From Bradyrhizobium sp. AZCC 2262 (GTDB taxonomy: Bacteria; Pseudomonadota; Alphaproteobacteria; Rhizobiales; Xanthobacteraceae): a stretch of DNA of 64,000 nt. The notes below the pieces were generated by a model. It saw only the letters and a program-made list of their open reading frames with translations, searched no databases and was not told the origin of the DNA. This document shows, in pieces, positions 1 through 12,486 of this stretch (positions are counted from its first letter, which is position 1; every line of letters starts with the position of its first letter). The DNA lies in contig NZ_JAZHRT010000001.1 in the NCBI RefSeq assembly GCF_036924535.1, positions 9,166,501 through 9,230,500 of the forward strand, given 5' to 3'. Both the position numbers and the translations under genes were made by a program.

Positions 1-12
1 GGTGGCGGCGGC

Positions 13-354
13 TTAGCTTGCCACTCGCTTGCTCCACCGCTCGGCGAAGTGATGCAGGGGCAGGAAGCTTTCCATCAGTTCCCTGCCCAGTGGGGTGAGG
101 CGATATCCGTCGCCGGCCAGCAGTTCGACGAGGCCGGCCTCGCGCAGCTCCGACAACCGGGCCTGAACAACCGTCGGCGAGGCGTCGTCGCAGGCGGTGC
201 GCAGCGCGCGCGAGGTCAGCGGGACATCGCGCAGCTCCCATACGATCCGCAACGTCCAGCGGCGGCCCAATAGATCGAGCAGGGCCATGACCGGCCGGCC
301 GGTCCTGGAGCCGCGAACGGCAGTTTTCTTGATGGTGGCGGCCGGTTTCGGCAT
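13..354 (-). CDS. HxlR-type winged-helix transcriptional regulator
   Basis: This 113-residue protein has the size and layout of HxlR regulators. A basic N-terminal tail leads into a winged helix of about residues 20-105 with the family-typical stretch LLGRRWTLRIVWEL. The helix-turn-helix follows around PLTSRALRTACDDASPTVVQ, then the wing segment LSELREAGLVEL. It is transcribed away from a carboxymuconolactone-decarboxylase-family gene, and the 73-bp gap between them holds a strong inverted repeat. HxlR proteins usually sense reactive electrophiles or redox signals through a cysteine. One cysteine is visible here (TACDD), but no ligand can be assigned. Control of itself and its neighbour is inferred from the shared gap. 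Confidence 0.85.
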   Translation of the reverse strand: MPKPAATIKKTAVRGSRTGRPVMALLDLLGRRWTLRIVWELRDVPLTSRALRTACDDASPTVVQARLSELREAGLVELLAGDGYRLTPLGRELMESFLPLHHFAERWSKRVAS

Positions 355-373
355 CGAATGCCCTCTTGCATGT

Positions 374-414
374 TGCTACAAATAATGTAGCGTGTTGCTA
401 CGCTATTTGTAGCA
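374..414. promoter_or_regulatory. Palindromic operator between HxlR regulator and CMD gene
   Basis: Two 18-bp arms (374-391 and 397-414) are inverted repeats with a 2-bp mismatch, separated by 5 bp. Their outer part is TGCTACAAATA and its complement. Within them GTTGCTAC is also directly repeated about 22 bp apart, which suggests two adjacent dimer sites. It lies centrally in the only gap between divergent genes, as expected for an autoregulated HxlR operator. Confidence 0.7.
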
Positions 415-427
415 CGGGAGTCCGCCG

Positions 428-982
428 ATGTCACAGACCGCGCCACGCATCGCGCCGCTTGAGCCGCCTTATGCACCTGATATTGCCGAGCAGTTCGACC
501 GCATCATGCGCGGCGCGCCGCCGCTGGTGCTGTTTCGCGTCATGGCAAGCAACGCCCGCGCCTGGGAAAAATTCCGCGCCGGCAGCCTGCTGGATCGCGG
601 GCCGCTGTCGTTGCGGGAGCGCGAGATCGTTATCGACCGCACCTGCGCGCGAACCGGATGCGAGTACGAATGGGGCGTGCACGTCGCGGCGTTTGCGGCT
701 GCCGCACACCTGACCGAAGAGCAGGTCGGCGCCACCGTGCATGGCGGCGCCACCGAGGCCTGCTGGTCGGAGGCTGAGCAGGCGCTGATCGCGGCCGTCG
801 ACGCGCTGCACGACCGCGCAACGCTCGGCGACGCCGAATTCGCGGCGCTGTCGGCGCATTACGATGATGCGAAGATATTGGAGATCATCCTGCTGTGCGG
901 ATTCTATCGCACCGTATCGTATCTCGCGAACGGCCTGGCGCTGCCGCTGGAGGACAAGGCGGTGAGGTTTCCGAAGGCCTGA
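428..982 (+). CDS. Carboxymuconolactone decarboxylase (AhpD-like) family protein
   Basis: This 184-residue protein matches the alpha-helical CMD/AhpD fold. It has an N-terminal LEPPYAPDIAEQFDRIMRG segment, then SLREREIVIDRTCARTGCEYEWGVHVAAF, which is the conserved CMD helix with a Cys and a His in place (CEYEWGVH). AhpD enzymes carry CxxC; here the cysteines are spaced Cys-x-x-x-Cys (CARTGC), so peroxidase-cycle activity is uncertain. Proteins of this type act in protocatechuate-like catabolism or in peroxide defence. Divergence from an HxlR gene fits an inducible detoxification role, which is inference. Confidence 0.85.
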   Translation: MSQTAPRIAPLEPPYAPDIAEQFDRIMRGAPPLVLFRVMASNARAWEKFRAGSLLDRGPLSLREREIVIDRTCARTGCEYEWGVHVAAFAAAAHLTEEQVGATVHGGATEACWSEAEQALIAAVDALHDRATLGDAEFAALSAHYDDAKILEIILLCGFYRTVSYLANGLALPLEDKAVRFPKA

Positions 983-984
983 CT

Positions 985-1095
985 CGTCATTGCGAGCGAA
1001 GCGAAGCAATCCATCTCGCCGCAAGCGGAGGGATGGATTGCTTCGTCGCGTTGCTCCCTTGCGCAAACGCTTCGCGTTTGTCGCAGGCAATGACG
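985..1095. repeat. Dispersed palindromic element, copy 1
   Basis: It starts GTCATTGCGAGCGAAGCGAAG and ends with the complementary ...GGCAATGACG, with an internal complementary pair AATCCAT/ATGGATT. It fills the gap between two convergent genes and could form a long RNA hairpin that also helps end transcription. Related copies lie at 5680-5764 and 17825-17908. Confidence 0.85.
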
Positions 1096-1109
1096 GGGAG
1101 AGATTGAAC

Positions 1110-2114
1110 CTACGCCACGCCCGCGCGCAGAAAATCGTGCAGATGCACGATGCCGACCGGCTTGCCGGCGTCGGTCACGATCAGCGTCGTGATCTTCGAG
1201 GAGTTGAGGATCTCCAGCGCCTCGCCGGCCAGCACGTCGCGGTCGATCGTCTTCGGGTTTTTCGTCATCACCTCGTCGACGGTGGCCGTCATCAGATCGG
1301 GGCCCATGTGGCGGCGCAAATCGCCGTCGGTGACGATGCCGACAATATGCCCACGGGCATCGACGATGCCGACGCAGCCAAAACCTTTTGAGGTCATCTC
1401 GACCAGCGCGTCGGACATTTTTGTGCCCAGCGGCTTCAGCGGCACTGCGTCGCTCGCGTGCATGAGGTCGCGGGTATATTTCAGCATCGCGCCAAGCTTG
1501 CCGCCGGGATGCAGCACGCTGAAATCGGTCGAGGTAAATCCGCGGCCTTCCAGCAGCGCGATCGCCAGCGCGTCGCCAAGCGCCAGCATCATCAGCGAGG
1601 AGGTGGTGGGGGCGAGATTATGCGGACAGGCCTCGCGCGCCTTTGGCAGCGTCAGCGCGATGTCGGCCGCCTTCGCGAGCGAGGATTCCCGCTCCGCCGT
1701 CATCGCGATCACGGAAATCCGGAACCGCGCGGCGTAGCTGATCAGGTTTTTCATCTCCGGCTGCTCGCCGGACCATGACAGCGCCAGGATGACGTCGTCC
1801 GCCGTGATCATGCCGAGATCGCCATGGCTGGCTTCCGCGGCGTGGACGAAGAAGGCGGGCGTGCCGGTGGAGGCAAAGGTCGCGGCGACCTTGCGGCCGA
1901 TATGGCCTGACTTGCCGAGCCCGGTGACGATCAGCCGTCCCTTGGCGTTCCTGATGAGATCGGCGGCCGCGGTGAAGGGCGCGTGGAGGTCGGATTGCAG
2001 CGCTGCCGTGATCGCGGCGATCCCGCTGCCCTCGGCGTCGAGCGTACGCAGGGCCGACTGAACGGCGGCGTCAGTGCCGGATGATTTTGCCATCAGCGGG
2101 TTCGGATTAGCCAT
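1110..2114 (-). CDS. kdsD: KpsF/GutQ-family arabinose-5-phosphate isomerase
   Basis: The family interconverts ribulose-5-phosphate and arabinose-5-phosphate, the first step of Kdo synthesis for LPS or capsule. The protein has a SIS domain (about residues 30-180, with TGLGKSGHIGRKVAATFASTG and the SHGDLGM motif) and two CBS domains in the C-terminal third (MSDALVEMTSKGFGCVGIVD and MTKNPKTIDRDVLAGEALEI). An ATG giving 334 residues (MANPNPLMAK) fits the usual length. The open frame extends further upstream to 2273, but that extra part is unlike the family. The start faces an outer-membrane protein gene, so a role in cell-envelope synthesis is consistent. The choice between KdsD and KpsF/GutQ cannot be made from sequence alone. 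Confidence 0.88.
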   Translation of the reverse strand: MANPNPLMAKSSGTDAAVQSALRTLDAEGSGIAAITAALQSDLHAPFTAAADLIRNAKGRLIVTGLGKSGHIGRKVAATFASTGTPAFFVHAAEASHGDLGMITADDVILALSWSGEQPEMKNLISYAARFRISVIAMTAERESSLAKAADIALTLPKAREACPHNLAPTTSSLMMLALGDALAIALLEGRGFTSTDFSVLHPGGKLGAMLKYTRDLMHASDAVPLKPLGTKMSDALVEMTSKGFGCVGIVDARGHIVGIVTDGDLRRHMGPDLMTATVDEVMTKNPKTIDRDVLAGEALEILNSSKITTLIVTDAGKPVGIVHLHDFLRAGVA

Positions 2115-2307
2115 GTCTGTTTCCAGGGAAGAAGGGGCGTTGCCCCCGGGCCCTTCCTTAGCATGGCCTGTCCCGCGATGCGACGCGCACGGCGGCGCTC
2201 TCAACGGCTCATTAACCATAATTGTTTTAACTCCATTAACGACGTGATCCTGCGGGCGCTCGGGGCGCAACAATCAAGCATCTGTTTTTGTTGGAGTATT
2301 TCTTGTC
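2115..2307. promoter_or_regulatory. Divergent promoter region with three TTAAC sites
   Basis: This AT-rich stretch holds TTAAC at 2212-2216, 2227-2231 and 2236-2240, inside an otherwise GC-rich gap. The sites resemble half-sites of the alphaproteobacterial cell-cycle regulator CtrA, but the spacing (10 and 4 bp between them) is not the TTAA-N7-TTAA consensus, so no regulator is assigned. A GGAG 10-11 nt before the GTG start at 2308 supports that start. Confidence 0.4.
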
Positions 2308-4020
2308 GTGAGGGCCAGGCCAGCAACGGGCCGGAACAGCCGCGCGCGCGTCTTTCGCGTAGCCTTGCCGTGCCTTGTGCTGATGGCGCTATCGGGAACC
2401 GCAGCGACCGCGCAAACCGTCACGCCGGACCTGTTCAGCTCGACGCGCGCCAGCCAGGTGACGTCGCCGGATTCGCCACTGCGCCGGACCGCGGCGGAGG
2501 CGAACGACCCGCTCAACAATCCGAAGCTGCAGGACAACGACAAGAACAGGCCCGCGCTGTCGCGGATCGGACAGATCCCGAAATACGGCCTGCCGGCGGC
2601 GAACGGCGCCGCCGATACCGGTTACGACTCGCTCAACCGCAAGCGCAAGAAGCCGAAATATTATCCGGGGCAGGCCAGGCCGAAGCCGCCGGTCGGTCCC
2701 GGTAGTCCACCGCCACCGATTGCGTCGAACACGCGGCTGCGGCTTTCGATTCCGCCGTCGGAGTCGGCGCACAAAACGCCGATCCCGCCCGCTATGGCGG
2801 GCACGGTGGTGGGACAGCCGTCACGCAAGCGCCTCAGGATCGACGACGATCCGTTCGGCGCGGTCGGCGACTACGCCGGCAGCTTTCTGATCAAATCGGC
2901 CGTCGAGTTCTCCGGCGGCTACGATACCAATCCCGGCCGGCTAGCAGCAGCACAAGCCAAGCCATTCTATGTGATCGCGCCGGAATTTCTCGCGGTCTCC
3001 GACTGGGAACGTCACGCGCTGGTCGCCGATCTCCGCGGCTCCTTCACCGGTTACGGTAGCAATCTCACGCCGAACGCTGACGGTACGCCGCTGTCGGCGC
3101 CGCTGGATATCGATCGGCCGAATTTCATCGGCCATGTCGATGGTCGGCTCGATGTCAGCCGCGACACCCGCCTGGGCGCGCAGGGGCGGCTGTTTGTCTC
3201 GACCGACAATCCCGGCAGCCCGAACGTGCAGGCGGGCCTCGCCAGATATCCGATCTACACCACGGTCGGCGGTACCTTGGGCGTCGATCAGAGCTTCAAC
3301 CGGCTACAGGTTTCCGCCGGCGCCACTGTCGACCGCACCGACTACACCAACTCAAAACTCACCGACGGCACGTCAAGCACCAATGACGACCGCAACTTCA
3401 CCCAGTACGGCGGCGTCGGCCGCGTCAGCTATGATCTGCGGCCCGGCCTGAAGCCGTTCGTGGAGGTGCAGGGCGACAGCCGCGTGCATGACCTCAGGCT
3501 CGACCGCGCCGGCTTTGCGCGCGACTCCAATGGCGGCTATGTCAAGGGTGGCACCAGCTTCGAATTCTCGCGGCTGTTGACCGGCGAAATCGGCGTCGGC
3601 TACGCCGCGCGCGATTATGCCGATCCGAGGCTCAATCGCCTCGAAGGCCTGCTGGTCTCGTCCTCGCTGGTCTGGACCGCGACGCCGCTGACGACGGCAA
3701 AGTTCTACTCCGACACCACGATCACGGAGACCACGCTGCCCGGCACCTCGGGTGTGCTGACGCACATCTACACCGCCGAGGTCGATCACGACTTCCGCCG
3801 CTGGCTGACCGCGATCGGCAAGTTCACCTGGGGCGATCTCGACTATCAGGGCAATCCCAGGCGCGACAAGATCTACACGCTGTTGGGTGAAGCGATCTAC
3901 AAGATGAACCGCAACCTCTGGCTCAGGGGCACGCTGCGTCGCGACTGGCTGGATTCGAATTTGCCGGGGAATAGCACGGTGTCAACGGTGGTGATGCTGG
4001 GCGTGAGAGTGCAGAACTGA
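2308..4020 (+). CDS. Outer membrane beta-barrel protein (BBP2-like)
   Basis: This 570-residue exported protein starts at GTG with a GGAG upstream. Residues about 15-37 form a signal peptide (VALPCLVLMALSGTAATAQ) with a likely cut after AQ. A proline-rich, low-complexity linker follows (about 38-170). From about 185 onward there are alternating aromatic/polar strands such as VEFSGGYDTNPG, GQGRLFVSTDNPGSP-like and GEIGVGYAARDYADP. The protein ends MLGVRVQN, a hydrophobic C-terminal strand typical of BAM substrates. The pattern matches the 'outer membrane beta-barrel, porin 2' proteins common in Bradyrhizobium. The substrate is unknown. It faces the KdsD-type gene, hinting at shared envelope control. 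Confidence 0.82.
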   Translation: MRARPATGRNSRARVFRVALPCLVLMALSGTAATAQTVTPDLFSSTRASQVTSPDSPLRRTAAEANDPLNNPKLQDNDKNRPALSRIGQIPKYGLPAANGAADTGYDSLNRKRKKPKYYPGQARPKPPVGPGSPPPPIASNTRLRLSIPPSESAHKTPIPPAMAGTVVGQPSRKRLRIDDDPFGAVGDYAGSFLIKSAVEFSGGYDTNPGRLAAAQAKPFYVIAPEFLAVSDWERHALVADLRGSFTGYGSNLTPNADGTPLSAPLDIDRPNFIGHVDGRLDVSRDTRLGAQGRLFVSTDNPGSPNVQAGLARYPIYTTVGGTLGVDQSFNRLQVSAGATVDRTDYTNSKLTDGTSSTNDDRNFTQYGGVGRVSYDLRPGLKPFVEVQGDSRVHDLRLDRAGFARDSNGGYVKGGTSFEFSRLLTGEIGVGYAARDYADPRLNRLEGLLVSSSLVWTATPLTTAKFYSDTTITETTLPGTSGVLTHIYTAEVDHDFRRWLTAIGKFTWGDLDYQGNPRRDKIYTLLGEAIYKMNRNLWLRGTLRRDWLDSNLPGNSTVSTVVMLGVRVQN

Positions 4021-4021
4021 A

Positions 4022-4037
4022 GGGGGCGTTCGCCCCC
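4022..4037 (+). terminator. Hairpin after the outer-membrane gene
   Basis: GGGGGC-gttc-GCCCCC follows the stop codon directly. No U-tract is present, so it may stabilise the 3' end rather than act as a full intrinsic terminator. Confidence 0.45.
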
Positions 4038-4040
4038 ACT

Positions 4041-4161
4041 CGTCATGCCCCGCGCAGGCGGGGCATCCAGTACGCCGCGGCTTATCCGGATTTCACGATG
4101 GTCTCTGGAATACTGGATCACCCGCCCCAGTGCGCAATTGCGCACAAGGCGGGTGATGACG
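4041..4161. repeat. Dispersed palindromic element, CGTCATGCCCCGC type
   Basis: It opens with CGTCATGCCCCGC and closes with GCGGGTGATGACG, and has an inner pair ATCCAGTA / TACTGGAT. It sits between the convergent outer-membrane and gltD genes. It is a second family of intergenic palindrome, distinct from the GTCATTGCGAG elements. Confidence 0.75.
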
Positions 4162-4167
4162 GCGGAG

Positions 4168-5625
4168 CTACCGCGGCAGCGTCGTCGTCCCCATCAGATA
4201 CTGATCGATCGCCCGCGCGCACAGCCGGCCTTCGCGGATCGCCCACACCACCAGTGACTGCCCGCGGCGCATGTCGCCGGCGGAGAACACGTTGGGCAAT
4301 GAGGTCTGGTAGTCATGCGTGTTGGCGCGGACGTTGCCGCGCTGGTCGAGATCGACGCCGAGGTTCTTCAGCATGCCCTCGTGCACCGGATGCACGAAGC
4401 CCATGGCGAGCAGCACGAGCTGGGCGTCGAGTTCGAATTCGGTGCCGGCGATCGGCTTGAACTTTTCATCGACCTGGACGCAATGCAACTTCTGCACCTT
4501 GCCGTTCTCGCCGGAGAATTTTTGCGTCAACACCGCGAATTCGCGCTTGGCGCCTTCGGCCTGGCTCGACGAGGTCCGCATCTTCAGGGGCCAGTTCGGC
4601 CAGGTTACGCCCTTGTTCTCGTGCTCGGGCGGCGCCGGCATGATTTCCAGTTGTGTGACGGATTTCGCGCCCTGCCGGAATGAAGTTCCGATGCAGTCCG
4701 AACCGGTGTCGCCGCCGCCGATCACGACGACATGCTTGCCTTCGGCGAGAATCTCCTTGACGTCGCCGAGCGGCTCGGAGGAGACGCGGCGATTTTGTTG
4801 CGGCAGGAAGTCCATCGCAAAATGGATGCCGTCGAGGTCGCGGCCGGGGATCGGCAGATCGCGGCCGGCTTCGGCGCCGCCGGTCAATGCCACTGCGTCA
4901 TACTGGGCAAGCAGCTCGCGCGGATCGATCGCACCCTCGGACGTGCCGCCGATATGAACGCCGTAATGGAACGTCACGCCCTCGGCTTCCATCTGCGCCA
5001 CGCGGCGGTCGATGACGTGCTTTTCCATCTTGAAGTCGGGAATGCCGTAACGAAGCAATCCGCCGGCCTTGGCGAATTTTTCGTAGATGTGGACGTCGTG
5101 GCCGGCGCGCGCGAGCTGCTGCGCAGCCGCAAGTCCCGCGGGCCCGGAGCCGACGATCGCGACCTTCTTGCCGGTCCTGATAGGCGCAATCTCCGGCTTC
5201 AGCCAGCCATTGTCCCAGGCGCGATCGACGATGGCGCATTCGATGGTCTTGATGGTGACCGGGTTGTCGTCGATGTTGAGCGTGCAGGACGCCTCGCAGG
5301 GGGCCGGGCAGATGCGGCCGGTGAACTCGGGGAAATTATTGGTCGAGTGCAGGTTGCGAGAGGCCTCTTCCCAGTTGGCCTGATAGACGAGGTCGTTGAA
5401 ATCGGGGATCTGGTTGTTGACCGGGCAGCCCGGCGTGCCCGGCGCCACCGAGCCGGTGCCGTGGCAATAGGGAATGCCGCAATTCATGCAGCGCGCGGCC
5501 TGGTCGCGGGTGTCTTTCTCGCTCAGGGGAATGACGAATTCGCGATAATGCTTCACACGATCGGCGACCGGCGCATACTTGCGGTCATGCCGGTCGATTT
5601 CGAGAAAACCTGTGATCTTGCCCAT
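4168..5625 (-). CDS. gltD: Glutamate synthase (NADPH) small subunit
   Basis: GltD passes electrons from NADPH through FAD and iron-sulfur clusters to GltB, for glutamate formation from glutamine and 2-oxoglutarate. The 485-residue protein has the N-terminal cysteine sets for two 4Fe-4S clusters ([11 protein letters not shown] near residue 50 and CPAPCEASC near 105). An FAD-binding [14 protein letters not shown] follows near 160. A second dinucleotide-binding GGGDTGSDC lies near 305. The length is normal. It is downstream of gltB on the same strand, 150 bp apart, with a palindromic element in the gap, so one operon is likely. Confidence 0.97.
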   Translation of the reverse strand: MGKITGFLEIDRHDRKYAPVADRVKHYREFVIPLSEKDTRDQAARCMNCGIPYCHGTGSVAPGTPGCPVNNQIPDFNDLVYQANWEEASRNLHSTNNFPEFTGRICPAPCEASCTLNIDDNPVTIKTIECAIVDRAWDNGWLKPEIAPIRTGKKVAIVGSGPAGLAAAQQLARAGHDVHIYEKFAKAGGLLRYGIPDFKMEKHVIDRRVAQMEAEGVTFHYGVHIGGTSEGAIDPRELLAQYDAVALTGGAEAGRDLPIPGRDLDGIHFAMDFLPQQNRRVSSEPLGDVKEILAEGKHVVVIGGGDTGSDCIGTSFRQGAKSVTQLEIMPAPPEHENKGVTWPNWPLKMRTSSSQAEGAKREFAVLTQKFSGENGKVQKLHCVQVDEKFKPIAGTEFELDAQLVLLAMGFVHPVHEGMLKNLGVDLDQRGNVRANTHDYQTSLPNVFSAGDMRRGQSLVVWAIREGRLCARAIDQYLMGTTTLPR

Positions 5626-5679
5626 AAAAACTGACGTCCCTGAATCTCTCGTTCGTCTTGTTTCTTCCCGTCACGCCTC

Positions 5680-5764
5680 CGTCATTGCGAGGAGCGCTGG
5701 CGACGAAGCAATCCATGGTTCGGCTTGTGGAGCTATGGATTGCTTCGCTGCGCTCGCAATGACG
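5680..5764. repeat. Dispersed palindromic element, copy 2 (gltB-gltD gap)
   Basis: CGTCATTGCGAGGAGCGCTGG at the left and GCTGCGCTCGCAATGACG at the right are complementary, and the inner AAGCAATCCAT pairs with ATGGATTGCTT. It lies inside the presumed gltBD transcript, where it could form a stable hairpin and shift the GltB:GltD ratio. Confidence 0.88.
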
Positions 5765-5775
5765 GGCTCGTGTAA

Positions 5776-10509
<4,734 letters not shown>

Positions 10510-10988
10510 CTCATTCCTCTCAAAAAGGCTAAGGGCCTCACCGCATCGTCGGCGCACCTTGGGCGCTTGCGGCACCCACCGGGCCACCGCTCGTCCGCCG
10601 CGAGCCGCAATTTCTTAAATTCAGGCCTGGGCGTTCAACGTCCCTGAGGAACGGCCTTGCCTGCACTGCCCTGGAGCTCGTAGCGCCACGGTTTCGTTGC
10701 AATCCCTGTGCCGAGACCGCCCCGCAATTAAGACAGCGATACTGTCCTAACTCCGACCATGCCAAATTTTTGTCTATCACACAAGCGCGTGAAAGTCCTC
10801 GCCCGCATGCGGATCGGCGCTTGGTGGCCGGGGAAAAACCCGCCGTCGGGCGTTTGCGGCAGCGGCGCCGCGATCCGGCCCAAGGTCTGCCGGATTTCGC
10901 ACTGAAATTCGAGGCTTGGGCCGGCAGGCGAGAGAGCGAAATGCTCCCGCTCGGGCCCGGCGGCTGCGGGGCTTACAGGAGCTTTCGG
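10510..10988. promoter_or_regulatory. gltB upstream region with 9-bp inverted repeat
   Basis: This 479-bp divergent gap contains TTAAGACAG (10728-10736) and CTGTCCTAA (10742-10750), an inverted repeat with 8 of 9 positions paired and a 5-bp centre. It lies about 220 bp before the gltB start and looks like a dimer-binding operator. No sigma-54 -24/-12 pair was recognisable. The open frame reading into the next gene from 10770 has no ribosome-binding site and is not taken as coding. Confidence 0.5.
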
Positions 10989-11693
10989 ATGAAGTTGTTC
11001 ACGGGATCTTTAGCGGCGGGACTGGTCCTTCTTGCGGGCAGCGCGCAGGCGCAGGTGCCCGGACCTTACGAGAACGGACGCCCCCCATACACGGCGGCAT
11101 CGGATTTCGGCGCCCCCTATGCGGTGGCGCCGCGCCCGGTTCCCGGGCCGCACTTCGAACCCGGGCTGCGCTACGGAGACAGCCCAAGCCTGCTGCCCTC
11201 GTTAGAAGTCTACTCCGTGCTGCGCGACAATGGATTCTCCCCGCTCGGCATCCCAAGGCTCCGCGGCTTCGTCTACACGATTGCGGTGATTGACCACGGC
11301 GGCGCGGACGGCCGGCTGGTGATCGACGCGCGCAACGGCCGGATTATCCGTTTCGTGCCGGCCCGCGGGATGGGCGATAATTACTACGAAGACCAGAGCG
11401 CCCTCGGCGGACCCTCCGCGGCTCCGCCGCCGCAGGCCCATGTCGAGGGTTCAGCGCCGCCGTCACGGCCAGCCGCTCATGTTGCGACCCGCACCGTGCC
11501 GATGCCGAAGGCAAAGCCGCTTGCCGCCAAACCCGCCCCCGTGCCGGCGCCGATCCAGCAGGCGGCAGCCCCTGCCCCGAAGCCGGCCGAAGTGCAGGCG
11601 GCCGCCCCGGTGACAACAGGCTCGGTTTCAGCCAAGCCCGCCCCGCAGATTGCACCGACCCAGGACATGCCCACGATGCAGGGGCTCGAGTAA
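10989..11693 (+). CDS. Secreted Pro/Ala-rich protein of unknown function
   Basis: This protein starts at an ATG with AGGAG 7 nt upstream and is 234 residues long. A clear signal peptide (MKLFTGSLAAGLVLLAGSAQAQ) is followed by a folded part of about residues 60-135. That part contains LEVYSVLRDNGFSPLGIPRLRGFVYTIAVID and RLVIDARNGRIIRFVPA, which recalls short PepSY-like periplasmic modules. The last 90 residues are low complexity (repeated PAP, AAPAPKPAE). It is probably periplasmic or envelope-attached. It is monocistronic and ends at a strong hairpin shared with the convergent hsp20 gene. Confidence 0.75.
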   Translation: MKLFTGSLAAGLVLLAGSAQAQVPGPYENGRPPYTAASDFGAPYAVAPRPVPGPHFEPGLRYGDSPSLLPSLEVYSVLRDNGFSPLGIPRLRGFVYTIAVIDHGGADGRLVIDARNGRIIRFVPARGMGDNYYEDQSALGGPSAAPPPQAHVEGSAPPSRPAAHVATRTVPMPKAKPLAAKPAPVPAPIQQAAAPAPKPAEVQAAAPVTTGSVSAKPAPQIAPTQDMPTMQGLE

Positions 11694-11733
11694 CTCCGGC
11701 ATCGCCTTGCGATCTCAGGGACAACGGCAACAA

Positions 11734-11761
11734 AAAACGCCCCGGTTTCCCGGGGCGTTTT
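11734..11761. terminator. Bidirectional intrinsic terminator
   Basis: CGCCCCGG-tttc-CCGGGGCG (11738-11757) is flanked by AAAA on the left and TTTT on the right. It can therefore end transcription from both the secreted-protein gene (+) and hsp20 (-). Confidence 0.9.
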
Positions 11762-11798
11762 CGCGTTCTGCCAATACCGGCCGAAAACCTTGGCCGCG

Positions 11799-12266
11799 TT
11801 ACGCGGCGACCGAAGCGTCGACCACCTGCGGGGTCTGCGCGCCGGAGTTGATCGGAATGCTGCGCGGCTTCTTGGCCTCGGGGATCTCGCGGACGAGATC
11901 GACGTGGAGCAGGCCATGCTCGAGCGAGGCGTTCTTCACCTGCACGAAATCGGCAAGCTGGAAGATGCGCTCGAAGGCACGCGCCGCGATGCCGCGGTAG
12001 AGCACTTCCGAATTGTCCTTGCCGTTCTCGTTGGCGGTTTTCTCGCCCTTGATCGTCAGCGTGTTTTCCTTCGCGACGATCGAAAGCTCGCCTTGTGAGA
12101 AGCCGGAGACCGCAACGCTGATGCGGTAGGCGTTCTCACCGGTGCGCTCGATGTTGTAGGGGGGATAACCGGGGCTGCCGTCTGACGTCACCTGATCGAG
12201 CAGGTTGAAGAAGCGGTCGAAGCCGACGGTGGAACGATAAAACGGAGTGAGATCGTAGGTACGCAT
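11799..12266 (-). CDS. Small heat-shock protein, Hsp20/IbpA family
   Basis: This 155-residue ATP-independent holdase has an N-terminal arm FYRSTVGFDRFFNLLD, typical of rhizobial class A small heat-shock proteins. The alpha-crystallin domain covers about residues 36-130 (YNIERTGENAYRISVAVSGF to GLLHVDLVREIPE). It ends with an I-x-I-like tail (RSIPIN). The start has GGAGGA at 8 nt, and this Shine-Dalgarno sequence is sequestered in a hairpin that matches the ROSE thermometer design, so translation is probably heat-induced. Confidence 0.93.
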   Translation of the reverse strand: MRTYDLTPFYRSTVGFDRFFNLLDQVTSDGSPGYPPYNIERTGENAYRISVAVSGFSQGELSIVAKENTLTIKGEKTANENGKDNSEVLYRGIAARAFERIFQLADFVQVKNASLEHGLLHVDLVREIPEAKKPRSIPINSGAQTPQVVDASVAA

Positions 12267-12271
12267 AGGTA

Positions 12272-12383
12272 GTCCTCCATTGAGCGACTGTTTCAGTTAC
12301 CCGCCCGCCATCGGGCCGGGCCTAGTCTTCGTGCAGCCTTTGCGTTTCGAGCCCGAAACACTGGTAGCGGCCTGCACAGAAAT
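12272..12383 (-). promoter_or_regulatory. ROSE-like RNA thermometer in the hsp20 leader
   Basis: Read on the minus strand, the leader ends in GUCGCUCAAUGGAGGAC (12288-12272). GUC pairs with GAC and CUC with GAG, leaving a single unpaired G on the 5' side and an AAUG loop; the Shine-Dalgarno GGAGGA is inside the stem. A bulged G opposite the SD is the hallmark of ROSE elements. Upstream, GUUUCG-ggcu-CGAAAC forms a perfect hairpin (12344-12359), enclosed by a longer stem GUGCAG/CUGCAC. ROSE elements are established before small heat-shock genes of Bradyrhizobium; the match here is by reading, not by folding software. Confidence 0.8.
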
Positions 12384-12486
12384 GATATGGGAGGGGTGAA
12401 ACGGCGTTCAAGAGGGGCCAAACAGCTCGTTCTCGACGCTCCCCACCCTTGATTTCCAGCCCTTTTCACCTAGCCGGTTTCTCCTC

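Noticed and set aside
2212..2240. CtrA binding site before the KdsD-type gene
   Set aside because: Three TTAAC half-sites are present but spacing is not TTAA-N7-TTAA, so only an AT-rich promoter region is claimed.
10770..10988. N-terminal extension of the secreted protein gene
   Set aside because: No ribosome-binding site, and the signal peptide begins at 10989 with AGGAG upstream.
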